Below are positions 1 to 9,389 of a stretch of DNA of 64,000 nt, piece after piece (within the stretch, counting starts at the first letter, position 1; each line of letters starts with the position of its first letter). The translations under genes were made by a program, and so were the position numbers. The stretch is from Bacteroidetes bacterium HGW-Bacteroidetes-7 (GTDB lineage Bacteria; Bacteroidota; Bacteroidia; Bacteroidales; UBA932), in assembly GCA_002842465.1 (NCBI GenBank), contig PHDA01000006.1, positions 1 through 64,000 on the forward strand, read 5' to 3'. The notes below the pieces were generated by a model, which was not told the origin of the DNA, searched no databases, and saw only the letters and a program-made list of their open reading frames with translations.

Positions 1-59
1 AAGCCCGTTTGCGCCGATGGTACTGCTATACCAAGTGGGAGAGTAGGTAGCCGCCATCT
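1..59 (+). rRNA. rrf: 5S ribosomal RNA, 3' end (partial)
   Basis: The first bases read GCGCCGATGGTACTGC and then GTGGGAGAGTAGGTAGCCGCC, which is the conserved 3' half of bacterial 5S rRNA. The 5' part lies outside the window, so an rRNA operon probably ends here. The exact 3' end is uncertain by a few bases. A strong hairpin terminator follows at once. Confidence 0.88.
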
Positions 60-64
60 TTTAC

Positions 65-94
65 AAGCCCGATGAGAAATCATCGGGCTTTTTT
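65..94 (+). terminator. Rho-independent terminator of the rRNA operon
   Basis: A perfect 10-bp stem (AAGCCCGATG / CATCGGGCTT) with an AGAAAT loop runs into a T tract. It directly follows the 5S rRNA and would end rRNA operon transcription before the sigma-factor gene. Confidence 0.93.
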
Positions 95-135
95 GTTATG
101 AGTTACTCACTGGAGAAGACTATTAGATAGGATAC

Positions 136-167
136 TTGGTGACGGACAAAGATTTTTGCTAACTTTG
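136..167 (+). promoter_or_regulatory. Bacteroidota-type promoter for the ECF sigma gene
   Basis: TAACTTTG at 160-167 matches the TAnnTTTG -7 element, and a TTG at 136-138 lies 21 bases upstream in the place of the -33 element. The valS promoter in this window has the same spacing. The start would fall near 172-175, so the mRNA leader before the ATG at 182 is very short. This also argues against the TTG start at 173 used in the ORF track. Confidence 0.6.
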
Positions 168-181
168 ATGGTTTGAGAAAA

Positions 182-721
182 ATGTTTAAGCAACATATTT
201 ATATATCAGACAAAAAGTACGCATTTAAAGAGATCTTTAAAGACTTTTATGCGTCCCAGGTTCTGTTTGCAATCAAGTTGATTGGAAGTAAGCATGATGC
301 AGAGGATTTAGTCCAAGACGTATTTATGAATATCTGGCGCTCAAAACCAATATTTAGAAACGAAATTGCTTTTAAATCATACATATACCTATCTACAAGA
401 AACAGATGTATAGATTTTCTGCGAAAAAAGAGACCTCCGGGCGATACAATAGAATCAATCGAGCACATTACACATGAGGTTGATTTTGCTGTTAAAGAAG
501 AGGCATTTCGAATATTGGAAAAGGCAATTGAAAAACTCCCAACCCAAACCAAAGAGATAATGAAACTCTCTATGTCAGGTCTTTCAATCCAGGAAATTGC
601 CAATCAGTTGGGAGTATCGGTAAATACGATTAAAACATTAAAATCAAGAGCTTACAAAAATCTTAAAGAGACATATGGTGATGTATTTATGATGTTACTG
701 GTTACATTGTTATCTTTTTAA
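182..721 (+). CDS. ECF-type RNA polymerase sigma factor (sigma-70 family)
   Basis: This 179-residue protein has the two-domain layout of extracytoplasmic-function sigma factors. Region 2 spans about residues 20-85 and includes the acidic AEDLVQDVF segment. Region 4 spans about 115-163, with a helix-turn-helix in LSIQEIANQLGVSVNTIK. The FecR anti-sigma gene and a TonB receptor follow, the usual Bacteroidota arrangement for sensing an outer-membrane substrate. I chose ATG 182 over the TTG at 173 because the protein is well formed from there and the -7 element ends at 167. The last ten residues are unusually hydrophobic (MMLLVTLLSF). The inducer cannot be read from the sequence. A hairpin terminator separates it from fecR. 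Confidence 0.93.
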   Translation: MFKQHIYISDKKYAFKEIFKDFYASQVLFAIKLIGSKHDAEDLVQDVFMNIWRSKPIFRNEIAFKSYIYLSTRNRCIDFLRKKRPPGDTIESIEHITHEVDFAVKEEAFRILEKAIEKLPTQTKEIMKLSMSGLSIQEIANQLGVSVNTIKTLKSRAYKNLKETYGDVFMMLLVTLLSF

Positions 722-780
722 TCACTGTTAAAAAGAATTAGGCTGTCATAATGAATATTGATTAAATTCAATAAATGGTT

Positions 781-812
781 AAACGGAGGCGTCGCCTCCG
801 TTTTTTTTTATA
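781..812 (+). terminator. Hairpin terminator between sigma and anti-sigma genes
   Basis: AAACGGAGGC-GTC-GCCTCCGTTT is a perfect 10-bp inverted repeat with a three-base loop, followed by a run of T. It lies between the sigma gene (stop at 721) and the FecR start (889). It should end or attenuate sigma-gene transcripts, so the downstream operon probably has its own promoter between about 812 and 888. No clear TAnnTTTG element is visible there. Confidence 0.85.
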
Positions 813-888
813 TAATGACATTAAAATTAATAGATGCAGTCACCCTTTTTCTGATTTATTCGTTTATATATTAAAGAAATATTGTTTT

Positions 889-2019
889 ATGACAGAAGAT
901 AAATTTTACAAAGCCTTTGAGGAGATTGAAAAAGAGGTGGATAGAATTCTTGAAAGTCCTGATAAAGAGGACTTGGAATATATTGAATACCGAAAAGGGG
1001 CAATTTCTGAAATTAATGTGACCCGAGCCTGGTTAAAGATTTTGTTTAAACGTAATAAGAAATCCCTATACTACTCTACAGCTGCAGCTGCTGTAGTTTT
1101 ACTTATGTCTGTATTAATTTTTGCCCCGACAAAAGATGAATCAGTAATTGATTCAATGATTGTTCAAGAGATTATGCCTGCAGATGGATCTGTCACATTG
1201 CAGCTTGCATCAGGCAAAATAGTTGATTTGAGTTCAACTGATAACGCGAAGGAGTTATCAGGAGGAGTAGTTTTAGATACAAAAGGGGGAGAGATTTCAT
1301 ATGAAGGCATCACTAATGATAATGATGATGAAACCATACTTGATCAATCAGCTGAAATGCCAAACGAGTATAACGAACTATCAACTCCGAAAGGACGTTC
1401 TTTCTCTATTGTCCTCAATGACGGATCAAGAATATGGCTAAATGCTCAAAGTAAAATTAAATACCCAGTCAGATTTGGAAAAAGTGAAAGGAGAATCCAA
1501 ATTGCCGGCGAGGCCTTTTTTGACGTTAAACATGATCCGCAACGACCTTTTATTGTAGAGACTACAGATTACAGCGTAAAAGTGCTGGGTACAAAATTCA
1601 ATGTTAATGCATACGATCAGGAAGAGAGTAGCGCAACCACTCTGATCTCCGGCTCCGTTCTGATTCCAATGAAAACAGGCATCGAGAATGTGCTTACTCC
1701 GGGAGATCAACTAAAATATTCAAGGTCAGATAAATCAATTTCAATTCAAAAGGTAGATGTTGAGTTATATACCTCTTGGATTGACAATAATTTACGTATT
1801 GAGCAGATGTCTCTTGAGGAGATTTTTAAGATACTAATGAGGAGATATGATATAAACGTCTATTATTCTGATGATATATCCAAATCTGAAAAATTTAGCG
1901 GGAAGATACCCCTGAATGATAACCTTAAAATAGTTCTTGATCAGATGTCTAAGGTGTCAAATGTAGATTTCCAGTTTGAAAAAAATCTTGTTGTTGTAAA
2001 ATACAAAGTTTCAAAGTAA
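889..2019 (+). CDS. FecR-family anti-sigma factor (FecR + DUF4974)
   Basis: This 376-residue inner-membrane protein has a cytoplasmic N-terminal segment (1-60), one membrane segment (about 61-79, AAAAVVLLMSVLIF), a periplasmic FecR domain (about 165-260, with DGSRIWLNAQSKIKYP and GEAFFDVKHD) and a C-terminal DUF4974 domain (about 305-374). The family passes a signal from a TonB receptor's N-terminal domain to its partner ECF sigma factor, and both partners are adjacent here. The ORF-track start at 775 would translate through the terminator hairpin at 781-803 and add a non-family basic stretch, so I use ATG 889, which starts MTEDKFYKAF. Confidence 0.92.
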   Translation: MTEDKFYKAFEEIEKEVDRILESPDKEDLEYIEYRKGAISEINVTRAWLKILFKRNKKSLYYSTAAAAVVLLMSVLIFAPTKDESVIDSMIVQEIMPADGSVTLQLASGKIVDLSSTDNAKELSGGVVLDTKGGEISYEGITNDNDDETILDQSAEMPNEYNELSTPKGRSFSIVLNDGSRIWLNAQSKIKYPVRFGKSERRIQIAGEAFFDVKHDPQRPFIVETTDYSVKVLGTKFNVNAYDQEESSATTLISGSVLIPMKTGIENVLTPGDQLKYSRSDKSISIQKVDVELYTSWIDNNLRIEQMSLEEIFKILMRRYDINVYYSDDISKSEKFSGKIPLNDNLKIVLDQMSKVSNVDFQFEKNLVVVKYKVSK

Positions 2020-2068
2020 AAAACAGCATGTTAGCAGTTATACAAAAAGGTCATTTATATAATAATTT

Positions 2069-5000
2069 ATGAAAAAATTTAGCAGCGCGATCTTCTTAAT
2101 CTTAGTGGTTTTTCTGATGCCGGGTTTTGCTTTGATGGGTTTTTCCCAACAGATAAAATCCTTTAGTGTACAGAAAGCTACTCTGGAACAGTGTTTAAAG
2201 CAGATAGAAAATCAAACAGGTCTAGGATATCTCTCTAAAGGAGAAGACATCAAAGGAATAAAGGATATAACCTATTCTGCAGAAAATAAAGATGTTAAGG
2301 TGATATTGAAGGATATCCTGTCAAATACAGGCTTCACATATGAAATTGATAACGGAGTAATACTTATAATCAAAGCTCCTCCTACCCAGCCAATAAAACA
2401 GAATCCACCAAAGGGGGGCATTCTTACCTTGAAAATTCATGATTATGAGACAGGAGATCCGTTAGTTGGAGCTTCGGCATTAATCAGGCAATATGGAGCA
2501 TATGGAATTGCAAATGGCACTGGAATCGCTTCTATTAAAAATTTGCCGGGAGGTAATGCAAACCTGGAGGTTATGATAATTGGATATGAAACATATAATA
2601 ACCAGATTATCATAGATGGAGATCAAGAGATTGCTATAAGGCTTAAACAGACCTCACTTGAACTTGACGAGGTTGTTGTAACAGCTACAAAAAGTGTAGC
2701 AGGCACATCGACAAGTTCTAAGATTGGAAGACAGGCCATGGATCACCTTCAGGCAACAAGTTTGAAAGATATTATGCAACTTATTCCCGGTCAGCTGCTT
2801 TCAGGTGTAAGCAATATGACTTCGTCTGAAAAAATCACTATCAGAACATTAAATACCGCAAGTGCAAATAACGCATTCGGAACATCAATTTTGGTAGATG
2901 GTGTTCCGGTTTCTGACAATGCCTCACTTTCTGATAAAACAGCGATTAGTTCAACCGGAGGAACTGGGGTAGATCTAAGACAGATTGGAGCTGACAACAT
3001 CGAATCTATTGAAGTTATCAGAGGTATTCCATCTGCCGAATATGGCGATTTAGCTTCCGGAGCAGTAATTGTAAATACAAAGGCTGGTTATACACCTTAT
3101 GAGATAAGAACTAAAATAAATCCAGTCACATTCAATACCTCCCTAGGAAAAGGTTGGAATTTTGGGAAAAACAAGGGTAGTATGAATGCAAATATTGATT
3201 ATGCTCAGGCATGGGGTGATCCAAGGCAGAAAAGCACCTCATTTGACAGAATTTCAGGAGGGGTAACATACACAAGATCAATTGGTAAAATATGGTATAC
3301 AAATTCTAAAGTATCTTTCAGTAATCTACTAGACTTCAGAGGAACTGATCCTGACGTCATTATTGAGGGATCTGAAAACACACAAAAATCAATGTCATTA
3401 AGACTAAGCCATAACGGTAGAATAAGTGTGAATGCTCCATTAATGAGAACTCTATCTTATGCAATGGGTTATTCGCAGTCATTAAATGAGTCCGAAAACA
3501 CTACAATTGTTTCTGCAGGAGGAGGATTGCCAATTATAACTTCTCTAACTCCCGGCTACTATGAAGTTCCATATATTACTAACTCATACAGAGCTACGGG
3601 GGGTACAATTGGCAGACCAAGAAGCTTTTTTGCTAAAGTTTCGAATGCCTTTTTCTATAACATTGGTGATTTTCATCAGAGATTTAATATGGGGGTAGAG
3701 TATAGGCTAGAGGAGAACAGGGCTAAAGGTTTTTACAACGAAGATGATGCACTGCCTTTAAGACCAAATAGCAACGGAAGACCTAGACCCTACTATGATA
3801 TTCCAAGAATCAATCAGGTTTCTGCATATTTTGAAGATAATATTAATTGGAAATTTAGCGATAATATGGGATTCAAACTACAGGCAGGTGTAAGGTTCGA
3901 TATGCTTCAACCCGGGCAGCCTGAACAGGTTTCCTCTATATCTCCAAGATTTAATACATCACTGAAGTTAGCAGATTGGATTGAACTGAGAGGTGGCTGG
4001 GGCAGAAACTCAAAAACACCGGGTCTTTCTCATTTATACCCCGAGCCAAGGTATTCAGACAGAGAAGCAGCTAAATATCTACCTACAAGTATTCAGAACC
4101 AGCTGGTTATGTATCAAACATATATAACTTATGTGGAGAGAAACAATATGCTAAATAATGCTACTAATACAAAATCTGAAATTGGAGCAGATATTAAATT
4201 GCCAAATGATATGTCGTTTTCGGTTGTCGCATATCGTGACTACATGGCTAATGGATTCGGAAATTTAACGGAATACGAGATCTACTATTCAAATTATTAT
4301 ACAGCAAATCAGGGTATGATTATTACACCGGGAGAGAAACCGATAATTGACTGGAACAATCCGGCTAGAATAGATACTGTATTTACTACAAGTGGGAGAA
4401 TAGGCAACACTCAGGCAAGTCTTGACAGAGGTGTCGAGTTTGATTTCAGTTTTGGTCAGATCAAATCAATAAGAACCTCTTTTGATTTGTCGGGAGCATT
4501 TATGGAGACATCAAGTTGGGAGAACGGACCAAACTATTCAAACCCGGTAGGTATTCCCTCAAACTCTGTTTATGGACAAGGTGGTGCAAACACACCTCCA
4601 TTTAAGCTTGAATACCCTACCGGACTCTCTAAAAGCATACAACGCAGATTCAGTACAGTGTTAAGGGCTGTCTGCCACATTCCTCAACTTAGAATGGTTG
4701 GGTCTGTGAGCGGCCAAGTTATATGGTATACATACTCTGTTACAACCAACCAAAGCTCATCGCCGCTTGGATGGATAGATACAGACCTCTCTTATCATGG
4801 TATTACACAAAATATGCTGGATGATCCGGAGTATCGAATCAAAGGACTCTTATTAAAAGATCAGATAAAAGCTCCTAGAGATACAGATCCAATTACAATG
4901 CCTCCGCTATGGATATTGAATGCACGTCTTACAAAAGACATATCAAAATCTTTGGGATTCTCATTCTTTGTAAATAATATCTTCTTTTATACTCCTTACC

Positions 5001-5083
5001 AATCAAGTAGTGCTTCCGGGACTCTTATAGAAAGAAATACAGGAACATTCTCATTTGGGATGGAACTATTTGTAAAAATTTAA
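2069..5083 (+). CDS. TonB-dependent outer-membrane receptor with STN signalling domain
   Basis: This 1004-residue protein begins with a signal peptide (about 1-26, ending near FSQQ). A secretin/TonB short N-terminal domain follows (about 45-105, as in transducers that signal to FecR), then a carboxypeptidase-regulatory-like beta-sandwich (about 120-195), a LDEVVVTATK segment, a plug domain (about 215-340, ILVDGVPVSD and IESIEVIRGIPSAEYG) and a 22-strand-type barrel. It should import an unidentified ligand with TonB energy and report occupancy to the adjacent FecR/sigma pair. No SusD gene follows; the next gene is a DUF4876 lipoprotein, so this is not a standard SusCD pair. The ligand may be a peptide or metal-linked compound, given the peptidases downstream. 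Confidence 0.93.
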   Translation: MKKFSSAIFLILVVFLMPGFALMGFSQQIKSFSVQKATLEQCLKQIENQTGLGYLSKGEDIKGIKDITYSAENKDVKVILKDILSNTGFTYEIDNGVILIIKAPPTQPIKQNPPKGGILTLKIHDYETGDPLVGASALIRQYGAYGIANGTGIASIKNLPGGNANLEVMIIGYETYNNQIIIDGDQEIAIRLKQTSLELDEVVVTATKSVAGTSTSSKIGRQAMDHLQATSLKDIMQLIPGQLLSGVSNMTSSEKITIRTLNTASANNAFGTSILVDGVPVSDNASLSDKTAISSTGGTGVDLRQIGADNIESIEVIRGIPSAEYGDLASGAVIVNTKAGYTPYEIRTKINPVTFNTSLGKGWNFGKNKGSMNANIDYAQAWGDPRQKSTSFDRISGGVTYTRSIGKIWYTNSKVSFSNLLDFRGTDPDVIIEGSENTQKSMSLRLSHNGRISVNAPLMRTLSYAMGYSQSLNESENTTIVSAGGGLPIITSLTPGYYEVPYITNSYRATGGTIGRPRSFFAKVSNAFFYNIGDFHQRFNMGVEYRLEENRAKGFYNEDDALPLRPNSNGRPRPYYDIPRINQVSAYFEDNINWKFSDNMGFKLQAGVRFDMLQPGQPEQVSSISPRFNTSLKLADWIELRGGWGRNSKTPGLSHLYPEPRYSDREAAKYLPTSIQNQLVMYQTYITYVERNNMLNNATNTKSEIGADIKLPNDMSFSVVAYRDYMANGFGNLTEYEIYYSNYYTANQGMIITPGEKPIIDWNNPARIDTVFTTSGRIGNTQASLDRGVEFDFSFGQIKSIRTSFDLSGAFMETSSWENGPNYSNPVGIPSNSVYGQGGANTPPFKLEYPTGLSKSIQRRFSTVLRAVCHIPQLRMVGSVSGQVIWYTYSVTTNQSSSPLGWIDTDLSYHGITQNMLDDPEYRIKGLLLKDQIKAPRDTDPITMPPLWILNARLTKDISKSLGFSFFVNNIFFYTPYQSSSASGTLIERNTGTFSFGMELFVKI

Positions 5084-5093
5084 TTAATTGAAA

Positions 5094-6308
5094 ATGAAAA
5101 GAATATTTATAATTCTCGCATCTATAAGCTTCTTTGCCTTTGGTTGCACAAGAGAAGAGCCTGTGCAGGTAAGAAATATGAAGATAGAATTTGAACTCCC
5201 TTCAAACTTCAAGCCGGGGATCAAGTACGCAAATAAAGAGGTTGTTTTTACCAGCCCTTACAAAACATATAAATTTTCCACAGATAATAATGGTGTTTTA
5301 ACCATTCCTGAAATAATCCCTGATGAATATACAATTAACACAAGTTGGGAGATTAGTGGATCAGAATATAAAAGTATTATTACTACCAATGAACTGATTG
5401 AAGATAAGGCAACAGTACTTTTAAGGGCTACATTAAGCAACTATCAAGTCTTTACTCAGAAAGATATTAAAATGGCACTTGATATGCTTGTTATGAGGAG
5501 TCTTTTAATATCCAAAGTTTATTTTTCAGGAACAAAAGATAATTCTAATAGAAATTACATAGTTGATTCTTTTATAGAGATTTACAATAATTCAGACGAG
5601 GTTGTTTATGCCGACGGCAAATATCTTGCTCTTGCTGAATCAATGTCACCGGCTGCTTATTTAGCAAAAGATAACCCGGAATACATTTACACTAGACAAA
5701 TATGTAGGTTCCCCGGTAATGGTACTACATATCCGATATTGCCTGGCAAGAGCATTGTAATTGCGGCCAGAGGTGCAAGAGATCATAGAACAAGTGCTTC
5801 AACATCGGTAAACCTAGCTGATGCCGATTTTGAAGTCAAGGATCTAGATGGTACAGGTAACCCTGATGTTAAAGCTCTTCCCGTAATATCAAGTTCAACT
5901 TCAATTAAATTTTTCAATCTGATTACAGGAGCCCCTAATGCAGTTTTCATATTTGAAACAGATGAAGACATAATGCAATGGCCTGAATATTTCGCTCCCG
6001 GAAGAACCTCAGGAGAGAGATTCAGAAGAGTACCGATCAATACTGTTCTTGATGGAGTTGAATGTCTTAAAAACAACGCCGGAACAGGCCCTGATGTTAA
6101 CCTGAAACGTTTTCAGGACATTGTCGATGCTGGTTTTGCGTTTATAAATGCCTCAGCGGGATATGTAAATGAATCAATCGAGAGAAAAATTAGCAGTGTG
6201 ATAGATGGCAGGGTTGTTTTAAAAGACAGTAATAACAGCACTCAGGATTTTGTTATTGTGTCAGGGCCCGTGCCAAGAAATTATGATAATCCATTATTGC
6301 TTAACTAG
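5094..6308 (+). CDS. DUF4876 family lipoprotein
   Basis: The 404-residue protein starts with a lipoprotein signal (FFAFGC, Cys at about 18), followed by TREEP, an acidic stretch like Bacteroidota surface-export signals. An N-terminal beta-rich region is followed by a part containing FIEIYNNSDEVVYADGKYLA, which resembles lamin-tail-like folds. I recognise it as DUF4876, a family of unknown function found next to TonB receptors in Bacteroidales. By position it may be the surface partner of the receptor in place of SusD, which is inference. The track start at 5088 is a TTG two codons upstream of the ATG at 5094, so I use the ATG. It lies 10 bases after the receptor stop. Confidence 0.8.
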   Translation: MKRIFIILASISFFAFGCTREEPVQVRNMKIEFELPSNFKPGIKYANKEVVFTSPYKTYKFSTDNNGVLTIPEIIPDEYTINTSWEISGSEYKSIITTNELIEDKATVLLRATLSNYQVFTQKDIKMALDMLVMRSLLISKVYFSGTKDNSNRNYIVDSFIEIYNNSDEVVYADGKYLALAESMSPAAYLAKDNPEYIYTRQICRFPGNGTTYPILPGKSIVIAARGARDHRTSASTSVNLADADFEVKDLDGTGNPDVKALPVISSSTSIKFFNLITGAPNAVFIFETDEDIMQWPEYFAPGRTSGERFRRVPINTVLDGVECLKNNAGTGPDVNLKRFQDIVDAGFAFINASAGYVNESIERKISSVIDGRVVLKDSNNSTQDFVIVSGPVPRNYDNPLLLN

Positions 6309-6311
6309 AAA

Positions 6312-7892
6312 ATGTATATGAAAAAAGTTATAATAATTATAGTTGCTATTGTTTTTATTACATGCACATTATCAGGACAAAGCAATGATTCGATTCAAAA
6401 ATATCCTGACTTCCAAAAGAGGGAGTTGCAAGCTTTAAGGCAATTGTGGAATAAAAGCGATAACGCAGCGGGAATGGGATTTTCGAATGTAAATACAGGT
6501 AGTTTAACATCTCTGCAAAAATATTACAGTAATGGAGACCACCACAGGGTTCAGGAGGGATCCGCCAATAATGGTCTAACCTTTTCAACCGAAAGATATG
6601 ACCGATTTAGCGAAAAGGTGTATGTAAGGGGTTCATTTGCGTTCAATATGAATACAGAAGAAGACCGGGCGTGGTCGGATGTTGTTAATACTTACAACTC
6701 CAATCCATACATTTATGGCAGCAGCGTTAGAGGTAATTATGAGTCTCAAAATTTTGATCTCAATCTGAAAGTGTTTTCAGTTAGGCAGAGTGGACTGAAC
6801 TACGGGCTTACCATCGATTACCATGTTGCAGATATTTCCAGACAGAGAGACCCAAGATCAAGAACATATGTCCTGGATTACTCAATAATACCATCTTTGA
6901 CATATACTTTAGATAACCATAATTCTATTGGTATTAACCTTAATTACCGCTTTGATAAGGAGAAGATGCCAGGACTTACAACCGTACAGACCGATCCCAA
7001 CCTAAAATATTATACTTTTAGTGGCTTAGAAAATGCTATTGGCAGAATTGGTGGTTTCCGTGCATTTTCAAGACAATTCATTGGTGATAATGCTGGAGGA
7101 GCACTACAGTATAACTATAAAAACAATAGTATTAACTGGCTTGTCTCTTTTGGAATGGATGCCAGTTGGCAGGAGACGCTCGGTGATAAAAAACAGACTC
7201 CGGGATCATTTAATTCATTTAATTATAATTTGTTATCAAATCTGTTAATAAAGAAAAACAGCTACTTGCATAATTTTCTTTTAAATGTTAATATTAAAGA
7301 CGCAGGAGCCGACGAACACAGGCAGAATCTTATAAGCACCAGAGACACATTAACAGGAATAACAACTGAAAACTGGGTAACAATCTATACCTACAAAAAT
7401 AGGTTTGTATCACTGACTTCTGATATAATCCTCAAGTGGGATCTATATTCTTTACAAAAGAATAGTGATTCATACAATTGGAAAGTTGGAGTAAATGCTG
7501 GATACTCAACCTTTTCGAATATCTATTACTTACCAAAATCGGAGTACTCAGCAGGTAAACTCGTTGCCGGATTAAGTGGAGCTTATGTTATCACAGCAAA
7601 AAAACAAAGAAAATTACTTTTTGAAGGAAGCTTCAACAGTGGTATAAATACAGGCGCTGAGCTGAATCTGGCTTCACAGACAGAAATTGCAGAGAACATA
7701 TTGATACCGGATCTCGAATTTCATAAACGAAATACAGCAGAGCTATTTGGAAGTGTAAAGTACACATTCCCTCTTCAATTTATTAAGAATGCCAACTTAT
7801 CAGGATATGCCAGAATATATGGTGGTAACCTCTTTGCTGGCTCTGCCAATTGGAGCAATTTTGGATTTGCAGTTGGAATATTAACCTTATAA
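6312..7892 (+). CDS. DUF6850-type outer-membrane beta-barrel protein
   Basis: The 526-residue protein has a signal peptide ending near LSGQS. The rest is rich in alternating aromatic/polar strands (for example GLNYGLTIDYHVADISRQ and YSIIPSLTYTLDNHNSIGI), ending in a beta-signal-like FGFAVGILTL typical of outer-membrane barrels. It resembles the DUF6850 family that occurs with DUF4876 proteins and TonB receptors. It starts three bases after the DUF4876 stop, so it is probably co-transcribed. A second ATG at 6318 (MKKVIIII) is an equally good start. Its biochemical role is unknown. It could be a passive pore or an assembly partner. Confidence 0.72.
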   Translation: MYMKKVIIIIVAIVFITCTLSGQSNDSIQKYPDFQKRELQALRQLWNKSDNAAGMGFSNVNTGSLTSLQKYYSNGDHHRVQEGSANNGLTFSTERYDRFSEKVYVRGSFAFNMNTEEDRAWSDVVNTYNSNPYIYGSSVRGNYESQNFDLNLKVFSVRQSGLNYGLTIDYHVADISRQRDPRSRTYVLDYSIIPSLTYTLDNHNSIGINLNYRFDKEKMPGLTTVQTDPNLKYYTFSGLENAIGRIGGFRAFSRQFIGDNAGGALQYNYKNNSINWLVSFGMDASWQETLGDKKQTPGSFNSFNYNLLSNLLIKKNSYLHNFLLNVNIKDAGADEHRQNLISTRDTLTGITTENWVTIYTYKNRFVSLTSDIILKWDLYSLQKNSDSYNWKVGVNAGYSTFSNIYYLPKSEYSAGKLVAGLSGAYVITAKKQRKLLFEGSFNSGINTGAELNLASQTEIAENILIPDLEFHKRNTAELFGSVKYTFPLQFIKNANLSGYARIYGGNLFAGSANWSNFGFAVGILTL

Positions 7893-7902
7893 AACAAATA
7901 TA

Positions 7903-9387
7903 ATGAGAAAATTAAACAAGATTAATTACTTAAGAATTTTTCTATTGATACCTTTTATGGTATTATTCATGTCATGTGAAAAGATAGATGATAACAAAGT
8001 GAAAATTCCATTAGTAACATTTGAAACATCACAGATAAGCGTTAACACCGAAACCGGATCATATGATGTTGTATTAAAGCTTTCAGAATTGGCTTCCAAA
8101 GAATTGACAATCAAGGTGGGAATGTCTGGGTCTGCAACAGAAAATGAGCATTATACCGTTGCTGCAAAGGAGATTAAAGTTCCTGCAGGCGCAAATGAGG
8201 GCAAGTTGCCAATAACAATTTTACACAATAATATATGGGATGAAAATCTTGAAATTATAGTAATTCTAGCTCCGGGAACAGATTATGTTATTGATCCCAA
8301 ACAGGTTTCAGAGATTAAAATCAAATTGACCAAGCAGATAGTTTTACCTGTTATGTCATTCGATATGGAGGGTACTACTCTGCATACAAATCCTTTTAAT
8401 GCAGAAAATATTACTTTGAAACTAAAACTTGACCAGCCGCTAAGAGCTGAAAGTCAAGTAAATCTTGCTTTTGAAGGTGATATGACCATTGGAGCTGATT
8501 TTGCAGTGAATGGAGGTAATTCTAATAAACTTACTATACCAAAAGATGTAACAGCATATACCTTTACCCTGAAAATCAACAAAAAAGACAACGCAGGGTT
8601 TAATAAAAATCTAAAAATAACTGCTTCTCCTGTTGATCAAAAAACCTTTACTGTTAGTCAGGAAAAATCATCTTTTACATTGAATGTCCATGATCCATTG
8701 GTTGATATGACTCCGATTTTAAAAACAGCAGCATTACTTAGCGGAAGTGGATTTCAGATTTATCAGAATGTTAAAACAACTACAGGCTGGTCATCAAACG
8801 TTACTGTAAACGCTTTAGCGAATTCAGTTAAAAAGAATTATTTAAAAACCTTCAGAAATACTTCATTTAACACTGCATTTGGTTGCGAGTCAAATGCTCC
8901 CGGCGGAGATGTTCTAAGACTTGGAGATATGCTAAATTTTGCAAATACAGATACTGTTATTGCAGATTATGGAGTGGGCAAAACAACAAGGCATTTCAAC
9001 CCTTCTGACTCCCTCTTAAGATTTGTTGCTGACGGTGAGAATCCTCTTAAAGGCACTGTAACTACAGTCCCACAAAAATTCAGAGCGAATATTATTCTTA
9101 AAGTTGACTGGGAAACAGGTGCAAATGGTTTTAAACAGTGGCATCTGGACTCAAAAGCAACCGGCGGAAAAATTGAAATGAGTACCTATCCGGTTATCGC
9201 CGCTGTTGTTATTGATCTGGTTAAGGTAGAAGGTAGTTATGACTTCACACTAGCAACTCCTGAAATACTCTTTACTGCTTGGTTCAAAAGCAGTTCACCT
9301 TACTTTATGAAGAATCTAAACAGTACATACGATATTGTTAAAGAGGGTGAACATTATAAAGTTTCATACAGATATATTCCAAGATAA
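7903..9387 (+). CDS. Lipoprotein with tandem Calx-beta-like domains
   Basis: The 494-residue protein has a lipoprotein signal (PFMVLFMSC, Cys at about 25) followed by EKIDDNK. Two beta-sandwich repeats follow (about 35-145 and 150-265), each with the strand pattern of Calx-beta or DUF4843-like domains, for example ENEHYTVAAKEIKVPAGA in the first and GADFAVNGGNSNKLTIPK in the second. The C-terminal half (about 275-494) is not recognised. The gene lies 10 bases after the DUF6850 gene and 2 bases before the metalloprotease gene, so it belongs to the same operon. A surface-exposed binding role is plausible but unproven. Confidence 0.65.
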   Translation: MRKLNKINYLRIFLLIPFMVLFMSCEKIDDNKVKIPLVTFETSQISVNTETGSYDVVLKLSELASKELTIKVGMSGSATENEHYTVAAKEIKVPAGANEGKLPITILHNNIWDENLEIIVILAPGTDYVIDPKQVSEIKIKLTKQIVLPVMSFDMEGTTLHTNPFNAENITLKLKLDQPLRAESQVNLAFEGDMTIGADFAVNGGNSNKLTIPKDVTAYTFTLKINKKDNAGFNKNLKITASPVDQKTFTVSQEKSSFTLNVHDPLVDMTPILKTAALLSGSGFQIYQNVKTTTGWSSNVTVNALANSVKKNYLKTFRNTSFNTAFGCESNAPGGDVLRLGDMLNFANTDTVIADYGVGKTTRHFNPSDSLLRFVADGENPLKGTVTTVPQKFRANIILKVDWETGANGFKQWHLDSKATGGKIEMSTYPVIAAVVIDLVKVEGSYDFTLATPEILFTAWFKSSSPYFMKNLNSTYDIVKEGEHYKVSYRYIPR

Positions 9388-9389
9388 TT

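Noticed and set aside
247-603. Minus-strand ORF of 118 aa inside the sigma-factor gene
   Set aside because: It is a shadow of the real gene in another frame, with no family features and no promoter. The same holds for the other short opposite-strand or out-of-frame ORFs in the track (for example 1438-1710, 5783-6076, 12068-12385, 23275-23457, 28363-28653, 57609-57980).
775-888. N-terminal extension of FecR proposed by the ORF track
   Set aside because: It runs through the terminator hairpin at 781-803 and encodes a basic non-family stretch. ATG 889 gives a normal FecR.
2069-5083. Calling the receptor a SusC protein of a polysaccharide utilisation locus
   Set aside because: There is no SusD gene and no glycoside hydrolase in the locus; the neighbours are DUF4876, DUF6850 and peptidases.
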